From NCBI GenBank assembly GCA_963707515.1, contig CAVPQI010000001.1, positions 1,302,001 through 1,366,000 of the forward strand: 64,000 nucleotides of DNA, read 5' to 3'. Shown piece by piece: positions 31,600-40,403 of the stretch. A model generated the notes under the pieces. That model was not told the DNA's origin. It did no database searches and saw only the letters and a program-made list of their open reading frames with translations. Source of the stretch: Sva-07 sp963707515. Its GTDB lineage: Bacteria; Actinomycetota; Acidimicrobiia; Acidimicrobiales; Ilumatobacteraceae. How positions within the stretch are numbered: the stretch's first letter is position 1; the number at the start of each line of letters is the position of its first letter. Made by a program: the position numbers and the translations under genes.

Positions 31600-32604
31600 A
31601 TGCCACGCACTGTCTCGCGCCTGACCTCACTCGCTGCGGTCGGTGCCATCGCCATCCTGCTCAGCGGCTGCTTCAGCATCGAGTCGACGTTCACCATCAA
31701 CGACGACGGCACCGCCGACATCGCCTACGAGGTGCGCGTCGACGTCGAACAGCTCGAGGAGCTGTCGTCGATGATGGGCGAGGAGCTCGGCGACCTGGAT
31801 CAGCTCAGTGGCGACGCCCTCGTCGACGAGATGATGGGCGACGAGGATCCCTGCACCGATCTGCAGTCCGACCTCGGTGACTACGAGGTCACGAGCACCG
31901 AGATCGACGAGGACGGCGAAGCCGGCGTCCTGTGCACGGTCACGGGTGTGCCGCTCGAGGAGGTCACCTCGTCGATGGCCTCCGACGACGGATCGACGTT
32001 CGTCATCGAGCAGGACGAGAACGGCACGCGCTTCTCGGCGACCCTGACCGGCGTCGACGAGCTGACCGGGACCGAGTCCGACGAGATGACCGAAGCCCTC
32101 GGCATGAGCTTCGACGACCTGTTCTCGATCGTCTTCACGGTGTCCGCTCCGGGCTCGCTCGGCGAGAACAACGCCACGTCGACCGATGGGTCGTCGGCCT
32201 CGTGGTCGATCACACCCGACGCCGACTTCATCGTCGGCGGTGAGGCGCAGATGAACGCCGAATGGTCACCCGACGGCGGGTCCGACTCCAGCTCGTCGAC
32301 GCTGTGGATCATCCTCGCCATCGTCGCCGCGGTGGTCGTGATCGGTCTGATCATCTTCCTCGTGATGCGCAACAAGAAGTCCGGTGGCCCCGATGCCGCC
32401 GGTGCCGACACGACGCCGATGTCCAGCCCACCGGCGCCGGGCACCCCGACGACCACCGCGCCCACCACGCCGACTCCCACCACACCCACCACGCCGATGC
32501 CCACCACACCCACCACGCCGATGCCGACCGCGCCGCCGCCTCCCCCGCCGCCCGCCACCGACGTGCCGCCGACGTCGCCGCCGCCGCCCCCGCCGTCGTC
32601 GTGA
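31600..32604 (+). CDS. LppM-like lipoprotein with C-terminal membrane helix and Pro/Thr tail
   Basis: 334 aa. Signal peptide with lipobox LLSGC (lipidated Cys24), then FSIESTFTINDDGTADIAYEV and an acidic domain of the LppM/DUF3153 type. A transmembrane helix (about 237-258, WIILAIVAAVVVIGLIIFLV) is followed by R-N-K-K, and then a low-complexity tail with repeated TPTTPM units encoded by imperfect DNA repeats at about 32460-32530 and a polyproline end. In mycobacteria LppM proteins lie at the envelope. The final GTGA overlaps the carbonic anhydrase start, so they are co-translated. Confidence 0.78.
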   Translation: MPRTVSRLTSLAAVGAIAILLSGCFSIESTFTINDDGTADIAYEVRVDVEQLEELSSMMGEELGDLDQLSGDALVDEMMGDEDPCTDLQSDLGDYEVTSTEIDEDGEAGVLCTVTGVPLEEVTSSMASDDGSTFVIEQDENGTRFSATLTGVDELTGTESDEMTEALGMSFDDLFSIVFTVSAPGSLGENNATSTDGSSASWSITPDADFIVGGEAQMNAEWSPDGGSDSSSSTLWIILAIVAAVVVIGLIIFLVMRNKKSGGPDAAGADTTPMSSPPAPGTPTTTAPTTPTPTTPTTPMPTTPTTPMPTAPPPPPPPATDVPPTSPPPPPPSS

Positions 32605-33251
32605 CGGCGCCGGCCTACGACGAACTGTTCGCCAACAACCGCGCCTGGGTCTCCGACGTCACCGCCGCCGACCCGGAGTACTTCGAGCGGCTCGCTGCCG
32701 GGCAGTCGCCGAAGTACCTGTTCATCGGCTGCTCCGACAGTCGGATCAACGCCAACGAGATGGTCGGTGTCCGCTCGGGTGAGATGTTCGTCCACCGCAA
32801 CATCGCCAATGCCGTGATCCACACCGACATGAACCTGATGTCGGTGCTGCAGTTCGCCGTCGAGGTGCTCGAGGTCGAGCACGTCATCGTCTGCGGCCAC
32901 TACGGCTGCGGTGGCATCGCGGCGGCGGTCGACGGCGTGTACCACGGGCTGATCGACGAATGGCTGCGCACGATCAAAGACGTCTACCGCATCTACCACG
33001 ACGAGCTCGACCGGATCGACGACGCCACCGAGCTGCACCAGCGGCTCGTCCAGCTCAACGTGCGCGAGGCCGTGTACCGGTTGTGTTCGACATCGATCAT
33101 CCAGCGCCGGTGGGGTGCGGACATGGCCGCCCACGTCCACGGCTGGGTGTACGACATCCGCCAGGGGCTGTTGACCGACCTCCACATCGACCCCCGCGAG
33201 GAGTCGGCCCGCCACGTCTACGAGCTCGGCGGTCTCGGTCGCGCCGATTAA
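32601..33251 (+). CDS. Beta-class carbonic anhydrase
   Basis: 216 aa from the GTG at 32601, overlapping the lipoprotein stop. Zinc ligands Cys44, His100 and Cys103 are in GCSDSR (Cys44, Asp46, Arg48) and CGHYGCGG. HRNIANAVIHTD and the C-terminal HGWVYDIRQGLL are typical. It interconverts CO2 and bicarbonate in the cytosol, feeding carboxylases. It is unusual for this enzyme to be coupled to a lipoprotein gene. Confidence 0.95.
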   Translation: MTAPAYDELFANNRAWVSDVTAADPEYFERLAAGQSPKYLFIGCSDSRINANEMVGVRSGEMFVHRNIANAVIHTDMNLMSVLQFAVEVLEVEHVIVCGHYGCGGIAAAVDGVYHGLIDEWLRTIKDVYRIYHDELDRIDDATELHQRLVQLNVREAVYRLCSTSIIQRRWGADMAAHVHGWVYDIRQGLLTDLHIDPREESARHVYELGGLGRAD

Positions 33252-33261
33252 TCTCGGCGCC

Positions 33262-33843
33262 GTGACGGACACGGGCGAACGGACACTGCTGCACGACTCA
33301 CTGCTGCGGCGGATGCGCACGATGCATTCGCTGTATCACCAAGCGGTCGAAACGATGGGGCTCGAGCACGTCAACCACTTCGAGCGCGAGGGCGTGCTGC
33401 CGATCGCCTTCTCCTTGTTCCACTACGTGAACATGCACGACGCCAGCTTCATGGCGATCACCGGGACGCCGCCGATCTGGGATGCCGACTGGCAGGACCG
33501 GGTACGCCTGACGATCGACGACCACGGCAAGCACCGCACCGTCGAAGAGATGGTGGCGCAACGGATCGGCGACTACGAGGCGTTCCGGGCCTACATGACG
33601 GCGGTGTTCGATCGCACCGAGGCGTACATCGCGGCGATGGACCCGGCGGACTTCGATCGCGTGCTCGTCGCACCGCCGTACCCGCCGCAGATCGCCGACA
33701 CCTACAGCGCCCGCTGCGCCGGCCCGCAGGGCATCACCGTGCTCGACGGCTTCGAGTGCTGGCTGTACCAGCACGGGCTGCGGCACATGGGCGAGATCGA
33801 GCTCGCCCGCGGGCTCGTCGGCCTCGGCGGCATGACGTCGTGA
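33262..33843 (+). CDS. DinB-like conserved hypothetical protein
   Basis: 193 aa from the GTG at 33262. Mostly helical, with well-spaced histidines (FSLFHYVNMHDASFM, and QHGLRHMGEIELARG near the end) reminiscent of the metal site in DinB/YfiT four-helix proteins. The conserved GTPPIWDADWQDRV is not a motif I can assign. It follows the carbonic anhydrase by 10 bp on the same strand and is followed by a VOC protein, so a small operon is likely. Function unknown; a metal-dependent transferase is one possibility. Confidence 0.65.
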   Translation: MTDTGERTLLHDSLLRRMRTMHSLYHQAVETMGLEHVNHFEREGVLPIAFSLFHYVNMHDASFMAITGTPPIWDADWQDRVRLTIDDHGKHRTVEEMVAQRIGDYEAFRAYMTAVFDRTEAYIAAMDPADFDRVLVAPPYPPQIADTYSARCAGPQGITVLDGFECWLYQHGLRHMGEIELARGLVGLGGMTS

Positions 33844-33862
33844 CGCCTGCGAGACTGGGTCG

Positions 33863-34219
33863 GTGCAGCCGCTCGGGGTCCACCACGTCTCGATCAACGT
33901 CCGCGACACCGATGAAGCGATCCGCTTCTACACCGACGTCCTCGGGCTGACCGTCCGCCCCGATCGGCCGGACTTCCGGTTCCGCGGCGCCTGGCTCGAC
34001 CTCGGCAGCGCGCAGGTGCACCTCATCGAAGGTGACGTGCCCGACGCCCACGGACAGCACTTCGCCATCCGCGTCGCCGATCTCGATGCCGTGGTCGACG
34101 AGCTGCGCGACCGCGGTGTGACCGTGACCGACCCGAAGCCGGTGGGCTCGGCCCGGCAGACGTTCGTGTTCGACCCGTCCGGGAACATGGTCGAGCTGCA
34201 CGAACCCGCCCGCGGTTGA
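33863..34219 (+). CDS. VOC (glyoxalase/bleomycin resistance/dioxygenase) superfamily protein
   Basis: 118 aa from the GTG at 33863. LGVHHVSINVRDTDEAIRFY, then TDVLGLTVRPD, is the first beta-alpha-beta unit with a metal-ligand His, and HFAIRVADLDAVVDEL with the closing QTFVFDPSGNMVELHE (Glu ligand) is the second. One VOC domain pair per chain, so it dimerises. The family includes lactoylglutathione lyase-like, dioxygenase and epimerase members; the specific reaction is not evident. Last gene before a terminator-like hairpin. Confidence 0.9.
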   Translation: MQPLGVHHVSINVRDTDEAIRFYTDVLGLTVRPDRPDFRFRGAWLDLGSAQVHLIEGDVPDAHGQHFAIRVADLDAVVDELRDRGVTVTDPKPVGSARQTFVFDPSGNMVELHEPARG

Positions 34220-34228
34220 CGATCGCCC

Positions 34229-34245
34229 GACCGGCAAGCCCGGTC
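34229..34245. terminator. Hairpin between convergent VOC and mdh genes
   Basis: GACCGG (34229-34234), 5-nt loop, CCGGTC (34240-34245), 9 bp after the VOC stop and just before the mdh stop at 34254. It is followed by AGGTCAGGTCAGATCAG, a small direct repeat of AGGTC. Weak but well placed. Confidence 0.45.
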
Positions 34246-34253
34246 AGGTCAGG

Positions 34254-35240
34254 TCAGATCAGGCCGAGCTCGGCGACGGCGTCGCGCTCGCTGACGAGCT
34301 CGTCGGCCGACTCGTCGATCTTGGCGCGGCTGAACTCGTCGATGTCGAGGCCCTGGACGATCTCGTAGTCGCCGTCCTTGCAGACGCACGGGAACGACGA
34401 GATGATGCCCTCGGGCACGTCGTAGCTGCCGTCGCTGACCACCGACATCGACACCCAGTCGCCCGCCGGCGTGCCCAGCGTCCAGTCACGGATGTGGTCC
34501 ACGGCGGCCGATGCCGCCGACGCCGCCGAGGAGGCACCCCGCGCCTCGATGATCGCCGCGCCGCGCTTGGCGACGCTCGGGATGTACGTCGACTCGTACC
34601 AGTCGTGATCGCCGACCGCCTCGTAGGCCTGCTTGCCGTTGACCTCGGCGTGGAACAGGTCGGGGTACTGGGTCGTGGAGTGGTTGCCCCAGATCGTCAT
34701 CTTGGTGATGTCGTTGACCGACACACCGAGCCGATGGGCGAGTTGCGACTTGGCCCGGTTGTGGTCGAGGCGGGTCATCGCCGTGAACCGGCGGGGATCG
34801 AGGTCGGCAGCGTTGCGCTGGGCGATCAGGGCGTTGGTGTTCGCCGGGTTGCCGACGACGAGGACCTTGACGTCGCGCGTGGCCGACCGCGACAGCGCCT
34901 CGCCCTGGGGCTTGAAGATCCCACCGTTGGCCGACAACAGGTCGGAGCGCTCCATGCCGGCCTTGCGCGGCATCGAGCCGACGAGGATGGCGATATCGGC
35001 ATCACCGAACGCGGTGTCGGGGTCGTCGGTGCCGACGACGTCGGACAACAGCGGGAACGCGCCGTCGTCGAGTTCCATCTTCACGCCCTCGAGGGCGCCG
35101 AGGGCCGGCGTGATCTCCAGCAGCTGGAGGGCGACCGGCGTGTCCGGTCCGAGCATCGACCCGGAGGCGATGCGGAAGAGCAAGCTGTAGCCGATCTGGC
35201 CTGCAGCCCCGGTGACGGCGACGCGAACGGGAGTGGTCAT
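34254..35240 (-). CDS. mdh: Malate dehydrogenase
   Basis: 328 aa from the ATG at 35240 (M-T-T-P-V-R-V-A-V-T-G-A-A-G-Q-I). Belongs to the long cytosolic-type bacterial malate dehydrogenases. NAD-binding GAAGQIGYSLLFRIASG, ILVGSMPRKAGMERSDLL with the mobile-loop arginines, VVGNPANTNALIA, MTRLDHNRAKSQLA and the catalytic His in IWGNHSTTQYPD. It oxidises malate to oxaloacetate for citrate synthase; two citrate synthases and sucCD are encoded in the same window. I see no operon partner. Confidence 0.97.
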   Translation of the reverse strand: MTTPVRVAVTGAAGQIGYSLLFRIASGSMLGPDTPVALQLLEITPALGALEGVKMELDDGAFPLLSDVVGTDDPDTAFGDADIAILVGSMPRKAGMERSDLLSANGGIFKPQGEALSRSATRDVKVLVVGNPANTNALIAQRNAADLDPRRFTAMTRLDHNRAKSQLAHRLGVSVNDITKMTIWGNHSTTQYPDLFHAEVNGKQAYEAVGDHDWYESTYIPSVAKRGAAIIEARGASSAASAASAAVDHIRDWTLGTPAGDWVSMSVVSDGSYDVPEGIISSFPCVCKDGDYEIVQGLDIDEFSRAKIDESADELVSERDAVAELGLI

Positions 35241-35289
35241 GAGCCCCGAGCGTACGGCGTCGACCGCCGAACGGTCCAAGCGCCGCGGG

Positions 35290-37431
35290 TCAGATCTGGC
35301 CGAGGACGGTGCCGACCATGTCGGCGTAGAAGTTCTGGCCGGTCTGGGTCAAGTGGATGCCGTCGTCGTAGAAGCAGCGACCCTCGCACGCCTGCGACAC
35401 GGCCTGCCAGTCGAGCACCGTGACGTTGGGATGCGTGGCGGGCACGGCGCGCAGCAGGTCGTTGTTGCCGGCGATCCAGCCGCGGTCGGCCTTGCCGGTC
35501 ACGAGCAGCACGACGGGCACGTCGGCGAGGGTTGCCAGCATCGAGTCGAGCGTCTCTTGGGTGAACCCGCCGTTGGTGCCGAGGTGGACGACGACGACCG
35601 AACCGAACACGCCGTTGTCGCGCATCGCCGCCATCGTCGGCACGAACGACTTCATCTGCCGGCTCTGCACCGCGTCGACCTGGAAGCCGCGAGCCTGCAA
35701 CTCCTCGGCGGCCCCGAGCATCACCGAGTCACCGAGGGCGACGAGCGGGAAGCCCGCCGCCGTCGGCGGGATCGTCAACGGGGCGACGCCGGCGAGGCTG
35801 GCGACGACGTCCGGGGTCGCCAGCGGTGCCGCCGTGGTCGGCGGGGCCGTCGTGGGCGGCACCGTGGACGCGGGGGTGGTCTCGGCCGCCTGCGTGTCTG
35901 CGGCATCGCCGGGCGCCACGCCCGAGTCGGGCGTTGCTGCGTCGTCGTGGTCGGTGGCCGATGCCGGCGTGGTGGCGACGGCGACGGACGACGTCGGGAC
36001 CGTCGCCGTCGGGACCGTCGCCGTGGGGACATCGTCGACGGCGGCGAGGTCGGTCGTGAACTCGTCGCCCGCATCGAGCGCTTCGGCGATCTCGTTCTGG
36101 CGCAGCGGCGCTGCCCACAGCACCGCCCCGAGGCCGACGGCGACCACGGTGACCATCGCCGTCGCCCCCGCCAGCGCGAGGCGGGGGCGCCGATCGCGAC
36201 GCGCCCGGACCCGCCGCCACCACGCCCCGAACTCACCGGAGCGGACTGGGCGTTCGATCAGGCGGAACGACAGCTCGGTGACCACGACCGTGATCGCCAT
36301 CGCCAACACGAACTGGGCGAACGACAGCTTGTTCCCGGCGACGCCGCGGATCATCTGGTAGATCGGCCAGTGGTAGAGGTACAGGCCGTACGAGCGGAGA
36401 CCGATCCACAACAACACGGCGTTGCCGAGGATGCGGTTGGTCGCCGCCCGGCGGTGGGTGATGGCGGCGATGATGGCGATGGTCGCCACGTCGACGAGGA
36501 AGAAGCCGCCGCGGAACAAGAACGGGTCGGCACCGCTCGGCGTCGCCAGGTACGTCGTCCAGCAGAGGTAGCCGATACCGACCACCGCGACCAGCGCGCC
36601 GACGTCGAACAGCCGGCCCTTCGAGCGCAGCGGTCCGCGCACGATGGCGTGGGGGCGCCACACCATCGCGAACGCCGAGCCGAGCATCAACCCGCCGAGC
36701 CGGGTGAACGTGCTGAGGTACAGCGTGTCGATCTTGGCGATCGGCCGGTCGCCGATCCACCAGTACGCGTCGGGTGTCACCGACGGCTCGGCGATCGGGC
36801 CCGGGTAGTACAGGACGGCGACGATGACGGTGATCACCAGGGCACCGAGGAACAGCCAGCGGCTGACGTCGGCGACGCGCCGGGTGCCGCTGCGACCGAG
36901 GAGGACGATCATCACGATCGGCCAGATCAGGTAGAACTGCTCCTCGACCGCCAAGCTCCACAGGTGCCGCAGTGGGGCGAAGTCGCCCGCTGCCGTGTAG
37001 CCGAGGCCGGTGAAGATCTGGTACCAGTTGGACACGTACGTCAGCCCGGCGACCACGTCGCCGCGCAGCTGCCCGAGCGCCTCGTACTTGAACACGGCCG
37101 TCCAGGCGACGACGAGCGCCATCATCACGTAGAGCGCCGGCAGCAACCGGCGCGCCCGGCGCATCCAGAACTGGCCGAGGGAGATGCGGTAGTTGCGCTC
37201 TCGTTCGGAGATCAGGAGCAGCGTGATCAGGTAGCCCGAGATGACGAAGAACATCTCCACACCGAGGAAGCCGCCGGGCAACCAGTCGCTGTTGGCGTGG
37301 TACACCATCACCGCCACGACGGCGAGCGCGCGCATGCCGTCGAGACCCGGGAGGTAGGGGACCCGACTGATGTGGGCGCGATCGGTGACCGCGCCCGACT
37401 CGTCCTCTCGCGGTGGAGCGATCGTCGTCAT
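35290..37431 (-). CDS. Acyltransferase-3 (OafA/OatA-like) membrane protein with C-terminal SGNH domain
   Basis: 713 aa from the ATG at 37431. The N-terminal acyltransferase-3 domain (about 25-380) opens with RVPYLPGLDGMRALAVVAVM and VYHANSDWLPGG, has FFVISGYLITLLL and ten or so helices, and HLWSLAVEEQFYLIWP. One more helix follows, then a Thr/Pro/Ala-rich linker (about 440-560). The C-terminal SGNH-like domain has PLVALGDSVMLGAAEELQ (GDS nucleophile), VVVHLGTNGGF and a terminal DGIHLTQTGQ (Asp-x-x-His). Such proteins O-acetylate cell-wall or surface glycans. It is immediately downstream of a paralogue. Confidence 0.92.
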   Translation of the reverse strand: MTTIAPPREDESGAVTDRAHISRVPYLPGLDGMRALAVVAVMVYHANSDWLPGGFLGVEMFFVISGYLITLLLISERERNYRISLGQFWMRRARRLLPALYVMMALVVAWTAVFKYEALGQLRGDVVAGLTYVSNWYQIFTGLGYTAAGDFAPLRHLWSLAVEEQFYLIWPIVMIVLLGRSGTRRVADVSRWLFLGALVITVIVAVLYYPGPIAEPSVTPDAYWWIGDRPIAKIDTLYLSTFTRLGGLMLGSAFAMVWRPHAIVRGPLRSKGRLFDVGALVAVVGIGYLCWTTYLATPSGADPFLFRGGFFLVDVATIAIIAAITHRRAATNRILGNAVLLWIGLRSYGLYLYHWPIYQMIRGVAGNKLSFAQFVLAMAITVVVTELSFRLIERPVRSGEFGAWWRRVRARRDRRPRLALAGATAMVTVVAVGLGAVLWAAPLRQNEIAEALDAGDEFTTDLAAVDDVPTATVPTATVPTSSVAVATTPASATDHDDAATPDSGVAPGDAADTQAAETTPASTVPPTTAPPTTAAPLATPDVVASLAGVAPLTIPPTAAGFPLVALGDSVMLGAAEELQARGFQVDAVQSRQMKSFVPTMAAMRDNGVFGSVVVVHLGTNGGFTQETLDSMLATLADVPVVLLVTGKADRGWIAGNNDLLRAVPATHPNVTVLDWQAVSQACEGRCFYDDGIHLTQTGQNFYADMVGTVLGQI

Positions 37432-37496
37432 GCGGGGGACAAGTATCGCCGCCCGACCCGTCGAGCGGACGTCAATCGGCGCGTCAATCGGGCGCG

Positions 37497-39530
37497 TCAG
37501 CCGGCGGCCAGCTGATCGTTGATCAACTGGGTGTAGTACGCCTGACCGTCCGGCTTGAGGTGGATGCCGTCGGCGTACAGGCACTCACCAGGGCAGTTGT
37601 CGTTCAGGCCCGCCCAGTCGAGCAACTGCACGTTGGGGAAGGTGTTGGCTGCGTCGTAGAGCAGGGCGTTGTTCCCGGCCGTGTAGTCGCGGGGGACGTC
37701 GATCGTCAACAACAACACCTGGGGGACGCCGGCCAGCGCCTCCATCATCTGCGTGAGATCGCCTTCGCGGATGCGACCGTTGGTACCGAGATGGACGACC
37801 ACGACGTCGCCGAGACGGCCCTGGTCCCTGAGGGTGAGGATCGTGTCGAGTCCGTTGACGAATGCCCGGCTCTCGATGGCATCGACGACGAAGCCGGATT
37901 CGGCGAGCTTGGTTGCCGCCCCCAGCATCACCGAGTCGCCGAGCGCCAGCTTCGACACGGCGGCGGGTGGACCGGTGGTGGTCGTCGTCTCGGCCGTCGA
38001 GGGCGGCGGAGCCACCGCGCTGCCGGGCACCGTGGCTGCCGTCGGGTCGGGTCCGGCCGTCGACGGCACCTCGGTCGGTGTGGGGACGGTCGTCGCGGAC
38101 GCCACACCGCACGTCGGGTCGTTGATCACATCGCACACGGCGTCGGCGCCTTCGTCCAACGACTGCGCCACCTCGTTGTCCTGCACCTCGGCAGTGGCAA
38201 GGCTGACGCCGGCGAACGTGCCGAGGGCGACGAGCACGACGCCGCTCGTGATCAACAGGTTGCGCGGGCCCGGCGTCGGCGAGTGCCACACCCGGGCGAG
38301 GCCGGCACGGAAGGTGCCCTTGCGGATCGGCGTCTCGATGAACCGGTACGACGACTCGGCGATGATGCAGGTGGCGACCATCGCCAGGGCGAACTCGACG
38401 AACGTCAGCTTGTTGCCGGCGACGTTGCGGATCAGCTGGTAGATCGGCCAGTGGTACAGGTAGAGGCCGTACGAGCGGGTTCCGATCCACAGCAGCGCCG
38501 GGATGCTCAACACCCGCGACGTCAACGCCCGCTGGTGGGTGACGGCGGCGATCATCAGCAGTGTCAGCAGGCCGCAGACGAAGAAGCCGCCACGGAACAA
38601 GAACGCATTACCCCCCTGGTCGTCGATCAGGTAGACGAACCAGGTCATCGCGGCAAGTCCAGCGAAGCCGACCAGCGCCAGCCCGTCGAGCAGTGGCCCC
38701 TTCGAGCGCAGCGGGCCGCGCATCAGCGCCACCGGGCGCCAGACCATGGCGAAGGCGGCGCCGAGCAGCAGTCCACCGGCGCGCGACAACGTGCCGAGGT
38801 AGAGCGTGTCGAGCTTGGAGATCTCACGCCCGAAGACCGTCCAGTACTGGTCCGGCGTCACCGCCGGTGTGCCGATCGGGCCGGGTTGGAACAAGAACGC
38901 CACGGCGAGGGTGATCACCACGGCGGCGAGGAACAGCCAGCGGCTGAGGTCGGCGATCTTGCGGCTACCGCCGCGCAACAGGGCGACCATGACGAGTGGC
39001 CAGATCAGGTAGAACTGCTCCTCGACGGCGAGGCTCCACAGGTGGCGGAGGGCGGCGAAGTCGTTCCCCGCGGTGTACCCGGCGCCCGTCCAGATCTGGT
39101 AGTAGTTCGACACGTACAACAGCGCCGCGACGATGTCGCCGCGGAGCTTGCCGAGCACGTCGCGTTCGAACAGCGAGACCCAGATCGTGAGGGCGATCAG
39201 CAGCGTGAACAGCGCCGGGAGCAGGCGCTTGGCGCGCCGCATCCAGAATCCGCGCATGTCGACGTTGTACGTCCGCTCCTTCTCGGCGATCAGCAGCAGC
39301 GTGATCAGGTAGCCCGAGATGACGAAGAACACCTCGACCCCGAGATACCCGCCCGGCAACCAGTCGCTGTTGGCGTGGTACACCATCACCGCCACGACGG
39401 CGAAGGCACGCATGCCGTCGAGACCCGGCAGGTACGGAACGCGGCTGATGTCGGTCGCCGGACGCCCGCGACGCATCATCGGCCGTGTCGCCGCCCGCGA
39501 CGGACTGGAGGCGTCGGCCTGGGCGGTCAT
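37497..39530 (-). CDS. Acyltransferase-3 membrane protein with C-terminal SGNH domain (paralogue)
   Basis: 677 aa. Same layout as the gene at 35290: ISRVPYLPGLDGMRAFAVVA, NSDWLPGGYLGVEVFFVISG, HLWSLAVEEQFYLIWPLVM, a shorter Thr/Pro/Ala linker, KLALGDSVMLGAATKLAES, VVVHLGTNGRIREG and a terminal DGIHLKPDGQAYY. It is the upstream member of a tandem pair 65 bp apart, a clear duplication in which the linkers have diverged most. The pair is probably involved in O-acylation of peptidoglycan or extracellular polysaccharide. The metF gene lies just upstream, 15 bp away, in the same direction. Confidence 0.92.
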   Translation of the reverse strand: MTAQADASSPSRAATRPMMRRGRPATDISRVPYLPGLDGMRAFAVVAVMVYHANSDWLPGGYLGVEVFFVISGYLITLLLIAEKERTYNVDMRGFWMRRAKRLLPALFTLLIALTIWVSLFERDVLGKLRGDIVAALLYVSNYYQIWTGAGYTAGNDFAALRHLWSLAVEEQFYLIWPLVMVALLRGGSRKIADLSRWLFLAAVVITLAVAFLFQPGPIGTPAVTPDQYWTVFGREISKLDTLYLGTLSRAGGLLLGAAFAMVWRPVALMRGPLRSKGPLLDGLALVGFAGLAAMTWFVYLIDDQGGNAFLFRGGFFVCGLLTLLMIAAVTHQRALTSRVLSIPALLWIGTRSYGLYLYHWPIYQLIRNVAGNKLTFVEFALAMVATCIIAESSYRFIETPIRKGTFRAGLARVWHSPTPGPRNLLITSGVVLVALGTFAGVSLATAEVQDNEVAQSLDEGADAVCDVINDPTCGVASATTVPTPTEVPSTAGPDPTAATVPGSAVAPPPSTAETTTTTGPPAAVSKLALGDSVMLGAATKLAESGFVVDAIESRAFVNGLDTILTLRDQGRLGDVVVVHLGTNGRIREGDLTQMMEALAGVPQVLLLTIDVPRDYTAGNNALLYDAANTFPNVQLLDWAGLNDNCPGECLYADGIHLKPDGQAYYTQLINDQLAAG

Positions 39531-39545
39531 CGGGTGGGGTCTCGC

Positions 39546-40403
39546 TCAGTCACCGGCGAGATCGAGGTTGCGACAGATCTGCACGACGGAGTCCGGCCGG
39601 TTGAGCGCGTAGAGGTGGAGGCCGGGTGTTCCGGCGTCGATCAGGTCGCTGCTCAGCTGCGTGGCGACCTCGATGCCGATGCGGCGGATCTCGTCCGGAT
39701 CATCGGTGGCATCGAGGCGATCGGCGAGCCACGACGGCAACGCGGCGCCACTCATGTCGGACATCCGTTTGACCTGCGCCTTGTTGGTGATCGGCATGAT
39801 CCCCGGGATGACCGGCTTGTTCACACCGAGGGCGTCGAGCTCGTCGACGAGACGCACCCAGTGCTCGACCTCGAAGAAGAACTGGGTGAGGGCGAAGTCG
39901 GCGAGCGCCAGCTTGGCGGCGAGGTGCCGCCGGTCGGTCGCACGATCGGACGACCGAGGGTGGACCTCGGGGTGGGCGGCGACGCCGACGGCGAAGCCGC
40001 CGATCGAGGTGACATCGGCGAGCAGGTCGCAGGCGTATTCGTAGTCACCGGCGACGTCGGGTCCGTCGCGCGGCGGGTCGCCCCCGAGGGCGAGGAGGTT
40101 CTCGATCCCCAGCTGCTGGTACGCCTCGAGCAACGCCACCACGTCGGCGCGCGAATGGCCGCGGCAGGTGAGGTGGGGCATCGGGGTCCACGGCGTCTCG
40201 GCGCGCATCCAGCCCACGACGTCGCCGGTGCGTTGCCGGTCGGAGCCGCCCGCGCCGTAGGTGATCGAGACGAAATCAGGATGCAGCGCTTCCAGCGCGG
40301 CGACCGTGCGCCCGAGGGTGAGGTGGGCACCCGGCGTCTTCGGCGGGAAGAACTCGAACGAGAGCGTTCGCTTCTCCGCCAGCAACTCCGGGATCCGAGC
40401 CAT
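39546..40403 (-). CDS. metF: 5,10-methylenetetrahydrofolate reductase
   Basis: 285 aa TIM barrel flavoprotein. LSFEFFPPKTPGAHLTL with the catalytic Glu, FVSITYGAGGSDRQRTGDVV, MPHLTCRGHSRADVVALLEA, NLLALGGDPPRDGPD, DFALTQFFFEVEHWVRLVDE and VIPGIMPITNKAQVKRM are family phrases. It reduces methylene-THF to methyl-THF for methionine synthesis. The start at 40403 matches the conserved N-terminus. The upstream MFS frame runs 128 bp into this gene, which is unusual. No methionine synthase gene is nearby. Confidence 0.95.
   Translation of the reverse strand: MARIPELLAEKRTLSFEFFPPKTPGAHLTLGRTVAALEALHPDFVSITYGAGGSDRQRTGDVVGWMRAETPWTPMPHLTCRGHSRADVVALLEAYQQLGIENLLALGGDPPRDGPDVAGDYEYACDLLADVTSIGGFAVGVAAHPEVHPRSSDRATDRRHLAAKLALADFALTQFFFEVEHWVRLVDELDALGVNKPVIPGIMPITNKAQVKRMSDMSGAALPSWLADRLDATDDPDEIRRIGIEVATQLSSDLIDAGTPGLHLYALNRPDSVVQICRNLDLAGD

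Noticed and set aside
32460..32600. Repeated CCACCACGCC units as a possible CRISPR or mobile repeat
   Set aside because: They encode a Pro/Thr-rich tail in frame and have no unique spacers.
35212..37515. A 767-codon plus-strand open frame
   Set aside because: Antisense shadow of the acyltransferase-3 gene; no recognisable motif.
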